Assembly (NCBI RefSeq): GCF_902196125.1
Contig: NZ_CABIKG010000006.1
Span: 1 to 64,000 of the forward strand
Direction of reading: 5' to 3'
DNA from: Helicobacter suis
GTDB lineage: Bacteria; Campylobacterota; Campylobacteria; Campylobacterales; Helicobacteraceae
Length of the DNA: 64,000 nt
The notes under the pieces: generated by a model
Database searches by the model: none
Seen by the model: only the letters and a program-made list of their open reading frames with translations
What the model was told of the DNA's origin: nothing
Translations under genes and position numbers: made by a program
In this document: piece by piece, positions 35,510 to 43,781 of the stretch
Numbering within the stretch: position 1 is the stretch's first letter
Layout of the letters: the number at the start of each line of letters is the position of its first letter

Positions 35510-36205
35510 ATGCACGCAGATTTTTTATTACTCCAGATTAATGATGCCATGTTTCCCATTGGCAGTTACACCCACTCTTTCGGGCTAGAAACCTATATCC
35601 AACAAAAAGAAGTTAAGGATAAACAAAGCGCGCTTGCCTATTTACAGGCTAATCTCTCCACCCAGTTTTTATACACCGAACTTTTAAGCCTCAAGCTGGT
35701 TTATATGCATGCTAAAGAGGGCGAGCAGAATATAAAACCTCATTTAGGGCATATTTTAGACATTGAAGAGCGCGTGTGTTTGGCCACACCGCCACTAGAA
35801 TTGCGCCAAGCTAATCAAAAGCTAGGTAGCCGCTTTTTAAAAACTCTTTTGGTTTTAGATTTACCCTTTAGCCCCTTTTTTAAAGCCTATGCACAAGCTA
35901 GTACAACCCCCACGCATGCTAGCAGTTATGGGGTTTTTTGCGCTTCTATGGGGTTTGATTTAGAAGTTAGCTTAAAGCACTATCTCTACGCCCAGAGCTC
36001 TAACATGGTGATTAACTGCGTTAAAACCATTCCCTTAGCCCAAAATGATGGCCAACGCATTTTACTTGCCTTGCAAGAGACTTTTAAAAATATCTTAAAT
36101 ACATTACAATCTTTAGATATTTCACATCTATGCGCGGCTAGTGTTCTTAATGACATTAGAGCCATGCAGCATGAAGACTTATACTCCAGACTTTATATGT
36201 CTTAA
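35510..36205 (+). CDS. ureF: Urease accessory protein UreF
   Basis: 231 residues, all-helical UreF family: [21 protein letters not shown] at the N-terminus is diagnostic. UreF dimers bind UreH and regulate GTP hydrolysis by UreG in the activation complex. The C-terminal [18 protein letters not shown] is the tail needed for complex formation. It lies 23 bases before ureG, with ribosome site AAAGGA. Confidence 0.95.
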   Translation: MHADFLLLQINDAMFPIGSYTHSFGLETYIQQKEVKDKQSALAYLQANLSTQFLYTELLSLKLVYMHAKEGEQNIKPHLGHILDIEERVCLATPPLELRQANQKLGSRFLKTLLVLDLPFSPFFKAYAQASTTPTHASSYGVFCASMGFDLEVSLKHYLYAQSSNMVINCVKTIPLAQNDGQRILLALQETFKNILNTLQSLDISHLCAASVLNDIRAMQHEDLYSRLYMS

Positions 36206-36228
36206 TCTTTATCTTTTAAAGGAATCAC

Positions 36229-36828
36229 ATGGTTAAAATTGGTGTTTGTGGGCCTGTGGGCAGTGGAAAAACGGCTTTAATTGAGGCACTCACCCGCGCA
36301 ATGAGTACAGATTATAGTATCGGGGTGGTTACTAATGATATTTACACCAAAGAGGACGCTGAATTTTTATGCAAAAATTCAGTGATGCCAAGAGAGCGCA
36401 TCATCGGGGTAGAAACCGGAGGTTGCCCACATACTGCCATTAGAGAAGATGCCTCCATGAATTTAGAAGCAGTAGAGGAACTGCATAAGAAATTTCCAGA
36501 TATCCAACTCATGTTTATTGAAAGCGGGGGGGATAATCTTTCTACCACCTTTAACCCAGAGCTAGCCGACTTTACAATTTTTGTTATTGATGTGGCTGAG
36601 GGGGATAAAATCCCTAGAAAAGGAGGACCGGGCATTACGCGATCTGATCTGCTCATCATTAATAAAATTGATCTAGCACCCTATGTGGGGGCAGATTTGG
36701 GTGTGATGGATCGCGACTCTAAAAAAATGCGCGGTGAGAAACCTTTTTTATTCACCAATATCCGTAATAAAGAAGGGCTTGATCGCGTCATAGGCTGGAT
36801 TAAAAAATACGCGCTTTTAGAAGATTAA
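36229..36828 (+). CDS. ureG: Urease accessory GTPase UreG
   Basis: 199 residues, SIMIBI-class GTPase. P-loop GPVGSGKT at residues 8-15, the nickel-binding CPH motif in [14 protein letters not shown], and the guanine-specificity NKID. GTP hydrolysis drives nickel delivery to apo-urease. It is one base before ureH and belongs to the same transcript as ureI. Confidence 0.97.
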   Translation: MVKIGVCGPVGSGKTALIEALTRAMSTDYSIGVVTNDIYTKEDAEFLCKNSVMPRERIIGVETGGCPHTAIREDASMNLEAVEELHKKFPDIQLMFIESGGDNLSTTFNPELADFTIFVIDVAEGDKIPRKGGPGITRSDLLIINKIDLAPYVGADLGVMDRDSKKMRGEKPFLFTNIRNKEGLDRVIGWIKKYALLED

Positions 36829-36829
36829 A

Positions 36830-37669
36830 ATGGAGCAAGTAAGCAGTTACCCACAAGAATCAAAGCTCTATTTAAAAACTAAGATAGGGCAAAATGGCCG
36901 TTGTATCATTGAGGATAATTATTTCACCCCCCCCTTTAAACTCATGCCTCCCTTTTATGAGGGAAATCGCGCAGAGATTATACTTATTGCGGTGAGTCCG
37001 GGAATGCTAAAGGGTGATGCGCATGATATTAAAATAGAAGTAGGCCCACATTGCCAGCTAAAGCTCTCTAGCCAAAGTTTTGAGAAAATCCAAGATACAG
37101 AAGATGGCTATGCTAGCCGTAACACACAAATCCAAGTTAAGCCCCACGCCTTTTTAGACTTCTCCCCCCTGCCTCTTATTCCTTTTAAAAACGCGCATTT
37201 TCAAAACCACAGCTCTATTATTTTACACCCTGACTCACAACTGCTTTATAGCGAAATTATCACCGCCGGACGCATCGCCCATGGCGAAACTTTTGCCTTC
37301 AAGCGCCTACATTCTACGCTAAATATCTCCTATCAAGAAAATAGCACTACAAGGCCCCTCTTTTTAGATAATACTTTACTAGAACCTATGCATATGGATT
37401 TAAAAAATCCCTGTATGTTTGGAGACTTTACCCATTATCTTAATGCCATTCTTTTTATCAAAAACCTATCCTTAGAAAATATCAAAACACTTATTGAGCA
37501 ATCTAAACTTAATGCGGGGGTGAGTACACTACCTGCAAGGTTAGCAAAGGGTTATAGCAGCCTATGTATCAAAGCCCTAGCCTGTGGCTCAGAACCCTTA
37601 TTAAACTTGCGCAAGGCAATATCCCAACTGTTTTTAGTGAATCAAACTGAGGGGTTATTTTGTGGGTAA
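36830..37669 (+). CDS. ureH: Urease accessory protein UreH (UreD family)
   Basis: 279 residues, UreD/UreH scaffold protein: PPFKLMPPFYEGNRAEI, VSPGMLKGDAHDI and the SSQSFEKIQ segment are family marks. It recruits UreF and UreG to the urease cage and forms the nickel tunnel. It is the last gene of the urease locus, and its final 15 bases overlap a convergent SDR gene. Confidence 0.95.
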   Translation: MEQVSSYPQESKLYLKTKIGQNGRCIIEDNYFTPPFKLMPPFYEGNRAEIILIAVSPGMLKGDAHDIKIEVGPHCQLKLSSQSFEKIQDTEDGYASRNTQIQVKPHAFLDFSPLPLIPFKNAHFQNHSSIILHPDSQLLYSEIITAGRIAHGETFAFKRLHSTLNISYQENSTTRPLFLDNTLLEPMHMDLKNPCMFGDFTHYLNAILFIKNLSLENIKTLIEQSKLNAGVSTLPARLAKGYSSLCIKALACGSEPLLNLRKAISQLFLVNQTEGLFCG

Positions 37670-38416
37670 GCAAAATTGCGCGCTCCATTCTGGAAATGTG
37701 TTACAAAATTTACTAGTATCTAATCGTTTATCCTGATCAGCGACATTATAAATACCGCTTTTATCACTCTGTGTTGCTAAAAAGGCGGCAAATACAGCGG
37801 CATCAACATGCAGGGAGGGGGCAAATTCTACGGGCGCTTTATAGCCAGAATCTGCGCCATAAAGCCAACCATTGCGCAAGATAATTGCCGTGTTAAACTT
37901 ACCATTAAGCACTTGTTGTTCAAGGCTATCAACAGCCTGAGCCGTTTGGCCATAAATAGGATCATTAAAATCAAGCAATGGGGATTCTTCTGTGTGGGGT
38001 TGGTTGCTTGGAGCATAGACAAAGGCAATACTTTGGGCTAGGAATTTTTTAACACTAGCCTTTTGTGCTGCACGCACAAGATTATGCGTACCCTCATTAC
38101 GGATACGCGCGTTGCGCACCAAAGCCTCTGGCATTTTATCAGCAGGCAAGCCATCTGGCAAGTCGGTAAGCTGGTGGATAACAATTTCAGGCTGTATTGC
38201 CATAATAGCCTGCTCTAGTGTGTCTGTATCAAATACATCTACAACAACGGGTTTAACACCAATGGCTATTAGTTTATCAACTTTTGTAGTAAAACGGGTC
38301 GTACCAAATACGGGATAACCAGCCCCCACTAACATTTTTGCTAGCGGATAACCAATAACACCGCTTGCACCCGCTAAAAAAATAGTTTTATCTGATAACT
38401 CTTTTTTCCCAAGCAT
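37655..38416 (-). CDS. Extended short-chain dehydrogenase/NAD-epimerase family protein
   Basis: 253 residues. NAD(P) glycine motif FLAGASGVIGYPLA near residue 15 and the conserved VVDVFDTDTLEQA loop. An active-site YGQTAQAVDSLEQQ follows, in which the usual YxxxK lysine is not seen (Tyr then Gln-Thr-Ala-Gln), so catalysis may be altered or the family atypical (SDR_a5-like). The C-terminal part is short (extended SDRs are often 300+). The substrate is unknown. It is wedged between the convergent ureH and two mini-IS608 copies and is not part of the urease system in H. pylori, suggesting transfer. Confidence 0.75.
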   Translation of the reverse strand: MLGKKELSDKTIFLAGASGVIGYPLAKMLVGAGYPVFGTTRFTTKVDKLIAIGVKPVVVDVFDTDTLEQAIMAIQPEIVIHQLTDLPDGLPADKMPEALVRNARIRNEGTHNLVRAAQKASVKKFLAQSIAFVYAPSNQPHTEESPLLDFNDPIYGQTAQAVDSLEQQVLNGKFNTAIILRNGWLYGADSGYKAPVEFAPSLHVDAAVFAAFLATQSDKSGIYNVADQDKRLDTSKFCNTFPEWSAQFCLPTK

Positions 38417-38432
38417 GGCAAACCTTTAGTTT

Positions 38433-38590
38433 TTGACTCCTCGCGCTCTTAAGCTTGCAGGATTGATTAGAATTAATAAAGCTTGAAGCTGAGCTCTACT
38501 AGCTTAAGAGTAAAGCCCTTACCCTAAGGATTATAGACTTTTTTAGCATGTGCTTTAATCCGCTTAGCTCTTGTAGGCTTAAGCGTAGTT
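38433..38590 (-). mobile_element. Degenerate mini-IS608 copy in tandem with the next one
   Basis: On the minus strand it keeps the TATAAT box (38535-38530), a homologous internal region, and the right-end GCGCGAGGAGTCAA, but the left-end hairpin region is eroded (AGCTAAGCGGATTAAAGC, like the solo end at 6 kb). It is directly adjacent to a better copy at 38,592-38,771. The 371-base gap after the SDR gene is fully accounted for by these two copies. Confidence 0.65.
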
Positions 38591-38591
38591 T

Positions 38592-38771
38592 TTGACATAC
38601 TCCCCGCGCTCTAGCTTACTGGATTGAGAGGATCATCAAGGCTTGGTAGCTAGGCGGTCTACCAGCCTCTACTCCAAGAGTTGAGCCCTTACTCTGTCCG
38701 CAATTATAGCACAAAACCTCATGTCGCCCTTTATCCCCACAGCCAAAGCTAGGGGCTTTACGGCGCAATGG
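38592..38771 (-). mobile_element. Mini-IS608 (IS200/IS605-derived MITE), 180 bp
   Basis: On the minus strand: TTAC flank (38775-38772), block CGCCGTAAAG with the AAAG guide, left hairpin with an extruded T, TATAAT (38708-38703), structured middle, and right end GGGGAGTATGTCAA at 38592. It has no transposase gene and cannot encode one. About 180 bp and clearly homologous to the copy at 43.5 kb, with paired differences in a central stem. The right guide is CAAT instead of GAAT. Confidence 0.8.
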
Positions 38772-38787
38772 GTAATTTTATTTAATC

Positions 38788-39354
38788 TTAACCCTTGAGT
38801 TTTTCTAAATACTCCCCAGTTTGGGTATTAACTTTAATTACCTCCCCCTCTAGTACATGGAAAGGCACTTGCACCACAGCGCCAGTTTCCAGAGTTGCGG
38901 GTTTCTTACTTGCACTAGAGGTATCCCCTCTAAAATTAGGCGGGGTTTGTGTGATCTTTAGTGCCACCACTTGGGCTACTTCCACTGAAATAGCCTTTTC
39001 ATTATGAAAGAGTACATCTACTTGTGAGCCTTCTAACATCCATTTAGGCGCCTCGCCTACTTGATCGCTACTTAATGCAATTTGCTCGTAACTCTCTGTA
39101 TCCATAAACTGGTAAGCCGACCCGTCAAAATAGAGAAATTGCATGGGTTTTTGCAATAAATTAGGCTCCTCGCACTTATCCCCCGCGTGAAAAGTCTTTT
39201 CTATCACCTTGCCATCTAAAAAAGACTTGATTTTAGCCCGTACAAAGGCTGCTCCCTTGCCCGGTTTGACATGTTGGTACTCTACAATGCGATAAGGTAC
39301 GCCTTGTATTTCAATTTTTAGATTTTTTTTAAGTTCGCCCATTCCAATAGCCAT
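38788..39354 (-). CDS. efp: Translation elongation factor P
   Basis: 188 residues, three OB-like domains: KOW-like N-domain with [17 protein letters not shown] carrying the modifiable Lys region, middle domain, C-terminal [25 protein letters not shown]. It relieves ribosome stalling at polyproline. ATG at 39354 ([13 protein letters not shown]) after GGAGAATGC. It is the third gene of the PPIase-fba-efp run, nine bases after fba, and the mini-IS608 lies just beyond its stop. Confidence 0.96.
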   Translation of the reverse strand: MAIGMGELKKNLKIEIQGVPYRIVEYQHVKPGKGAAFVRAKIKSFLDGKVIEKTFHAGDKCEEPNLLQKPMQFLYFDGSAYQFMDTESYEQIALSSDQVGEAPKWMLEGSQVDVLFHNEKAISVEVAQVVALKITQTPPNFRGDTSSASKKPATLETGAVVQVPFHVLEGEVIKVNTQTGEYLEKLKG

Positions 39355-39363
39355 GCATTCTCC

Positions 39364-40287
39364 TTAAATTTTATGTGCGCTACCCAAAATCTGCATGCGC
39401 TCCACAATTACAGCTTTTACCGCTTCAATCCCGGGATTAAAATACTTGCGCAAGTCAAACTCGCTAGGATTCTCCTGTGCCATTTTGCGCACCTGAGCGA
39501 TAAAGGCTAGGCGCAAATCTGTATCAATATTAACTTTATTCACCCCGCCTTTAATCGCTTCCTCAAGAAAAGCAAAGGGCACGCCCTTACTCCCTTTTAA
39601 ATCCCCACCAGTAGCTAAAAAAGCCTGCCTTACGCCTTCAGGAATGGAGCTAGCCCCGTGTAGTACCAGTGGAATATTGGTGCGCTTTTTGACCTCTACT
39701 AATCGTTTAAAATCCAATTTAGGCTCGCCTTTAAATTTAAACGCCCCATGGCTAGTGCCAATGGCTGGGGCTAAATAATCCACATGGCTTTTTTGGACAA
39801 ATTCTTCGGCTTCATTAGGATTAACTAATACCGCCTCTTTTTCATCTACAGAAATATTATCCTCTATACCCATTAAGCGGCCTAACTCTGCTTCTACACT
39901 TACGCCATGGGCGTGGGCGTATTCTACAACTTGCGTGGTGAGTTCTAAATTTTCTTTAAAAGGGTGGTGGGAGGCATCAATCATAACAGAGGTAAAACCC
40001 GCATCTACAGCTTTTTTACAACTCTCAAAACTGGTTCCATGATCTAAATGCAAAGCTACAGGGATCTGCGGGTAGCGTTTGGCCATTGTGTGTACTAGAC
40101 TTAAAACCATGTCTATGCCTAAATATTTAATCGCCCCCTCGCTAGCCTGCACGATTAAGGGCGATTGGGCGCTATCAGCCGCCTCAAAGATAGCCCGCAA
40201 CATCTCTACATTGACAAAATTAAACGCCCCCACTCCATAGCCCTCTTTATGGGCTTTATTAAGAATCTCACTTCCCTTTACTAGCAT
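39364..40287 (-). CDS. fba: Fructose-bisphosphate aldolase, class II
   Basis: 307 residues of the zinc-dependent class II type: ALHLDHGTSFESC with metal ligands, HGASSIPEG, and NIDTDLRLAF near the C-terminus. Cleaves fructose-1,6-bisphosphate in glycolysis and works in reverse for gluconeogenesis, which matters in Helicobacter because it lacks phosphofructokinase. Same order PPIase-fba-efp as in H. pylori. Confidence 0.96.
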   Translation of the reverse strand: MLVKGSEILNKAHKEGYGVGAFNFVNVEMLRAIFEAADSAQSPLIVQASEGAIKYLGIDMVLSLVHTMAKRYPQIPVALHLDHGTSFESCKKAVDAGFTSVMIDASHHPFKENLELTTQVVEYAHAHGVSVEAELGRLMGIEDNISVDEKEAVLVNPNEAEEFVQKSHVDYLAPAIGTSHGAFKFKGEPKLDFKRLVEVKKRTNIPLVLHGASSIPEGVRQAFLATGGDLKGSKGVPFAFLEEAIKGGVNKVNIDTDLRLAFIAQVRKMAQENPSEFDLRKYFNPGIEAVKAVIVERMQILGSAHKI

Positions 40288-40296
40288 TTAAGCCTC

Positions 40297-41205
40297 TCAA
40301 TCTTGGACAATATTAATCCGTACATTTTTACGCAATTTTTCCAATTCCCCCTTGACATATTCTTGGAATTGGTGTTCTTTAAGAATACCAATAATGGTTT
40401 GTCTGGCTTGTTCAAAAGTAGGCATTTTGGGTTCGTTTTTACTCATCAGATAGATAACATGGTAGCCAAATTCTGTTTTTACAGGGGTTTTAGTGTAGCT
40501 ACCGGGTTTAAGAGCAAAAACAGCGTTAGAAAACTCAGGCGCCATTTGGTTTTTTTGGAATTTACCTAAATCCCCCCCATTTTTGGAATTTTTGGTATTT
40601 GGATCAATGGATTCGCGGTTAGCAATTTCAATAAACTCTTTTTCTATACGGGTTTTAGGGGTTTTATTAAGCTCAGAGATCACCCGTTTAGCATCGGCTT
40701 CTGTTTTGACAAGAATATGTCTTGCTTGGGCTTCTTGTTGGACAAATTGCGCCTTATTGGCTTGGTAATATTTTCTTAGTTGATCTTCTGGAATATCCTC
40801 TTTACCAATTGACTCTGCTTGGCGTTTAGCCCAAATTTCTACAAGTAGCTGTTTTTTATAGCCAGCCATTCTTTTAGCAAACTCTGCTGTATCGTCTAAT
40901 TTCTCTTTTTTAGCTTCTCTTTCAATCAATAGATTATTAATTGCTTGCTCAAGTAAGGCTTTTTTTTGTTCAGGTTTAAGTTTATTAAAGTCAAAATTGG
41001 GGTTGCGCTGTTTGATCACATCAAAATCATTCTCTGTAATGCTCACCACATCGGGTTTATCAGACCTACTATGTCTACCATGTCTGCCTTTCTTTTTGCT
41101 TGTTTGTGTGTCTGGGAAAGTTACTGTGGCTAAAGTCTTAGCCCCAACAATTCCCACACTAAGAATACCCGTTAATACAAAACCCATAAAGCTTTTTTTA
41201 ACCAT
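40297..41205 (-). CDS. Periplasmic peptidyl-prolyl cis-trans isomerase (PEB4/CBF2 type)
   Basis: 302 residues from ATG at 41205 (MVKKSFMGFVLTG) after GGAGA; a TTG four codons earlier is less likely. A signal peptide at the N-terminus, a SurA-like helical chaperone region, and a parvulin domain from ~residue 160 (QARHILVKTEADAKRV and FGYHVIYLMSKNEPKMP). A close relative in H. pylori (HP0175) is secreted, folds outer-membrane proteins and is proinflammatory. It leads the run into fba and efp. Confidence 0.9.
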   Translation of the reverse strand: MVKKSFMGFVLTGILSVGIVGAKTLATVTFPDTQTSKKKGRHGRHSRSDKPDVVSITENDFDVIKQRNPNFDFNKLKPEQKKALLEQAINNLLIEREAKKEKLDDTAEFAKRMAGYKKQLLVEIWAKRQAESIGKEDIPEDQLRKYYQANKAQFVQQEAQARHILVKTEADAKRVISELNKTPKTRIEKEFIEIANRESIDPNTKNSKNGGDLGKFQKNQMAPEFSNAVFALKPGSYTKTPVKTEFGYHVIYLMSKNEPKMPTFEQARQTIIGILKEHQFQEYVKGELEKLRKNVRINIVQD

Positions 41206-41317
41206 AAAGTTCTCCAAAGTATTGTAAAATGAGACCTCGCATGTGCAAGGTATGAAGAGGGCATTCTAGCATGCTAAACTTAATAAAAGCCATGTAGCAC
41301 TTTAAGAAAGAGGAAGT

Positions 41318-42034
41318 ATGAACACACCACTGCAAACTGTTAAACAAAGCTGGAAAGATTTTTTAAGCTGGAAAATGTTAGCTCTTAATTTAGGCCCTGT
41401 TGTAGTTGGCCTGCTCTTTTGGGGTATTTTACTCTTTTACTTTGGGGGAAACTTAGTACGCATCTTAGAGGGTTTTTTGCCCACTAGTTGGTATCAATAC
41501 GCCCACACCAGCGGTTTATTACCCGCCTTATTTCTGCTTGCTTTTAAACTCTTTGCCTATGTTTTACTTGTGCTCTTGGTATTAGTTTTAAGCTTAGTGG
41601 GCAATCTTTTTATCTCTCTTTTTTATACCCCCTTTGTGATTGCCTCTTTACACAAGCGCTATTACAGCGATTTAGCCTTAGAAAATTTTGGAGATTTGAG
41701 CCGCAATATCCAGCATTTTTTAAAACAGCTAGCTTATTTGTGTTTGTTTTTGGTGGTGTGCATTCCGCTTTATTTCATTCCCTTTATCGGGGTGTTTGTC
41801 TCTCTTATCCCACATTATTTCTTTTTCAAAAACACCCTTTGCTTTGATGTGGGCAGCTCTATTTATAACGAACAAACCTACCAAAAAATCCTTGTAGACT
41901 ACAAAGTGATTAACCATAAAATCGCCATTGCAGCCTATCTTTTTTCTCTTATCCCTATTTTTAATTTCTTTGCTACTTTACTCCAAACCATCATTCTAGC
42001 CCGCCACTTTTTAGAAATTAAAGCACAAGCTTAG
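41318..42034 (+). CDS. EI24-domain membrane protein
   Basis: 238 residues with about five spans. Motifs KQSWKDFLSWKMLALNL and FYTPFVIASLHKRYY match the EI24/CysZ-like family found next to the PPIase in Helicobacter. The role is not known; relatives include CysZ, a sulfate channel. It ends in a 4-base overlap with convergent crcB. Confidence 0.8.
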   Translation: MNTPLQTVKQSWKDFLSWKMLALNLGPVVVGLLFWGILLFYFGGNLVRILEGFLPTSWYQYAHTSGLLPALFLLAFKLFAYVLLVLLVLVLSLVGNLFISLFYTPFVIASLHKRYYSDLALENFGDLSRNIQHFLKQLAYLCLFLVVCIPLYFIPFIGVFVSLIPHYFFFKNTLCFDVGSSIYNEQTYQKILVDYKVINHKIAIAAYLFSLIPIFNFFATLLQTIILARHFLEIKAQA

Positions 42035-42408
42035 CTAAAAAACTTGGCTAGCCCCCAACCTAAAGCCACGCATAAAAAACCCAAAAGGTTACTCCCTAAA
42101 ACATACACAAGGGCTTCCAAAAGCGCCTGTTTTTGCAATAATTTAAGCGTGTCTAGCCCAAAGGAAGAGAAAGTTGTAAAACCCCCTAAAACACCGGTGA
42201 TTAAAAGCGCGCTCATTTTATCACCTAGTAAAGATTTAGCGGCCAAATGCCCCAAAAGGCCAATTACAAAACAACCGATAAGATTGACGCTAAAGGTGCC
42301 AAGAGGAAAACTTTCCCAGATTAAAAAACGCGTAGGCATCATTTTACCCACAAAGTAGCGCAAAGAAGCCCCAATAGCCCCGCCTAAAGCGACCCAAAAA
42401 ACCAGCAT
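42031..42408 (-). CDS. crcB: Fluoride ion exporter CrcB (Fluc)
   Basis: 125 residues, four spans, with the family signature TGVLGGFTTFSSFGLD for the fluoride/sodium pore and GGAIGASLRYFVG at the N-terminus. A dual-topology homodimer channel that expels fluoride. In H. pylori too it lies beside hemD and the dld-uppS block. No fluoride riboswitch is obvious upstream. A short gap separates it from hemD. Confidence 0.94.
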   Translation of the reverse strand: MLVFWVALGGAIGASLRYFVGKMMPTRFLIWESFPLGTFSVNLIGCFVIGLLGHLAAKSLLGDKMSALLITGVLGGFTTFSSFGLDTLKLLQKQALLEALVYVLGSNLLGFLCVALGWGLAKFFS

Positions 42409-42443
42409 TTAAACTCCTTGTTTTTTTTAATCTTAATACAAAA

Positions 42444-43103
42444 TCAGAGGGTTTTAGCCAATGTAATACATTCTTGTAAGCAGGGTTTGGGGCTTTTAAG
42501 AGCGTGGATATTTGGCCCAAAAGTTTTAAAAGTACTCTCACCTAGCGCAATGGCAGTATAAGAATTATCCCAGCTAAAACAATGAGAAAAGATTTTATAA
42601 GCACTAGGCGCGCTAAAAATTAATACAGAATGGGGTTTTGGTTTATTTGTGAGTTTAAGGGGTTTATTTTCATAAACAATTAAAGAGGGCAAATGATCAA
42701 AGAGAGAAGAGGCCACTTCTTTAGCGCGTATAAAAAGGGTGTTTTTAGGGAGGGTGATTTCTTGAGCCAAATCTTTAGCATGGCCACCTTGACCCACAAA
42801 TGCCACACAAAAGCCTAAATCTTTAGCAACTTGAGCGCTTTTCTCTGCTAAGACAAAAACAGGGAGGGTTTTTAAAAAATTAAGTGCTTTTGTTTCTAAG
42901 GAATGGGTAAGAGCTAGGGGGGCGTGTTTGGAGGTAAAAAGCAAAGCTTGCATACTTTCAATTAAAAGAGGCGGGCTAAGAGCAGAGCTTAAAAAACCCT
43001 CTTTGTAGACAAGGGGCAAGTAGATAATTTGGCTACAGATGAGATTTAAAACGGTCTTATCGCCCAAGTAGGGGGTAGCCCCCACCACTACAATAGGGCG
43101 CAT
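42444..43103 (-). CDS. hemD: Uroporphyrinogen-III synthase
   Basis: 219 residues. HemD is poorly conserved in sequence. The evidence is the two-domain alternating alpha/beta pattern, the tell-tale AIALGESTFKTF near the C-terminus (usually GxxTA), and local order hemD-rhodanese-dld-uppS as in H. pylori. It cyclises hydroxymethylbilane with ring D inversion on the way to heme. ATG overlaps the rhodanese stop (TAATG). Confidence 0.82.
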   Translation of the reverse strand: MRPIVVVGATPYLGDKTVLNLICSQIIYLPLVYKEGFLSSALSPPLLIESMQALLFTSKHAPLALTHSLETKALNFLKTLPVFVLAEKSAQVAKDLGFCVAFVGQGGHAKDLAQEITLPKNTLFIRAKEVASSLFDHLPSLIVYENKPLKLTNKPKPHSVLIFSAPSAYKIFSHCFSWDNSYTAIALGESTFKTFGPNIHALKSPKPCLQECITLAKTL

Positions 43104-43417
43104 TAGCCCCTTACTACCTCCAAGCCAAAAGCCTTAAAATCCTCAAAATTAGCCTTGAGAAAGTAAATATTTTCCACCCCTGCACTATGCAATAAGCTTG
43201 CATACCTTGCAGCGGTGTTTCCATGCCAGCATTGCAACAGGATTTTTTGATCTTTACAAGAGAGGGCAAAATCTTTAATGGCCTCTAAATCCTCCAGATT
43301 TTTAGCTTCTTTTAGATGCGCCTCTTGGTAGGATTTTGCATCGCGAATATCTAAAATGCAATAATCCTTAGGGTTAAAATCCTGCAAATCTATACAGTGG
43401 CTAGCTTCTTTTATCAT
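43103..43417 (-). CDS. Single-domain rhodanese-like sulfurtransferase
   Basis: 104 residues from ATG at 43417, six bases after AAAGGA. A second ATG at 43420 is possible. A longer frame up to 43447 begins inside the mini-IS608 end and is rejected. Rhodanese fold with DYCILDIRDAKSYQEAHLKEA and active-site loop LQCWHGNTAARYA with the Cys at about residue 64. Typically moves sulfane sulfur to cyanide or acceptors. Its ribosome site is only a few bases from the TCAA end of the element, so the insertion reset its 5' region. Confidence 0.85.
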   Translation of the reverse strand: MIKEASHCIDLQDFNPKDYCILDIRDAKSYQEAHLKEAKNLEDLEAIKDFALSCKDQKILLQCWHGNTAARYASLLHSAGVENIYFLKANFEDFKAFGLEVVRG

Positions 43418-43431
43418 CATTAATCCTTTAA

Positions 43432-43613
43432 TTGACATACTCCCCATAGCTAAAACTAGGGGATTCTGGGATCATCAAGGCTTGCCCGCTAGACGGGTCT
43501 TACAGCCTCTACTCCAAGAGTTGATGCCCCAACTCTGTCCGCGATTATAGCACAACCTTAACATATCGCCTTATATCCCCATAGCTAAAGCTAGAGGCTT
43601 TACGGCGCAGTGG
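43432..43613 (-). mobile_element. Mini-IS608 (IS200/IS605-derived MITE), 182 bp, best-preserved copy
   Basis: On the minus strand, from high to low coordinates: flank TTAC (43617-43614); left end with guide AAAG (43601-43598) just before a hairpin that contains an extruded T; -10 box TATAAT (43549-43544); a structured middle with AGAGTTG/CAACTCT hairpin; guide GAAT (43466-43463) before a second hairpin with an extruded T; and terminal TCAA (43435-43432). These are the exact cleavage and guide signals known for ISHp608 TnpA. The rest of the 364-base gap to dld is AT-rich with a possible -10 box TAAAAT at 43747-43752. Confidence 0.85.
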
Positions 43614-43781
43614 GTAAAGTGGTGTGCATTGTAGCATATACAGAAGGGTTTATTCTACCTGCTAAAGTGGGATTTTTGCTAAAAATAATTAATAATTAAA
43701 AGTTTTAGCACCCCTATAGATGAGAGCCAAAGTGTGCTAAAAGTGGTAAAATATTTTCCCATATTAAAATAAAGGTTGATC

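Noticed and set aside
38433-38771. CRISPR-like repeats
   Set aside because: The two repeat units are ~160-180 bp, without short regular repeats or spacers; they fit IS608-derived elements.
41318-42034. Calling the EI24-type gene cysZ
   Set aside because: No sulfate-assimilation neighbours are present; only family-level similarity is visible.
43418-43447. Start of the rhodanese ORF at 43447
   Set aside because: These codons are the terminal hairpin of the mini-IS608; the true ATG follows AAAGGA.
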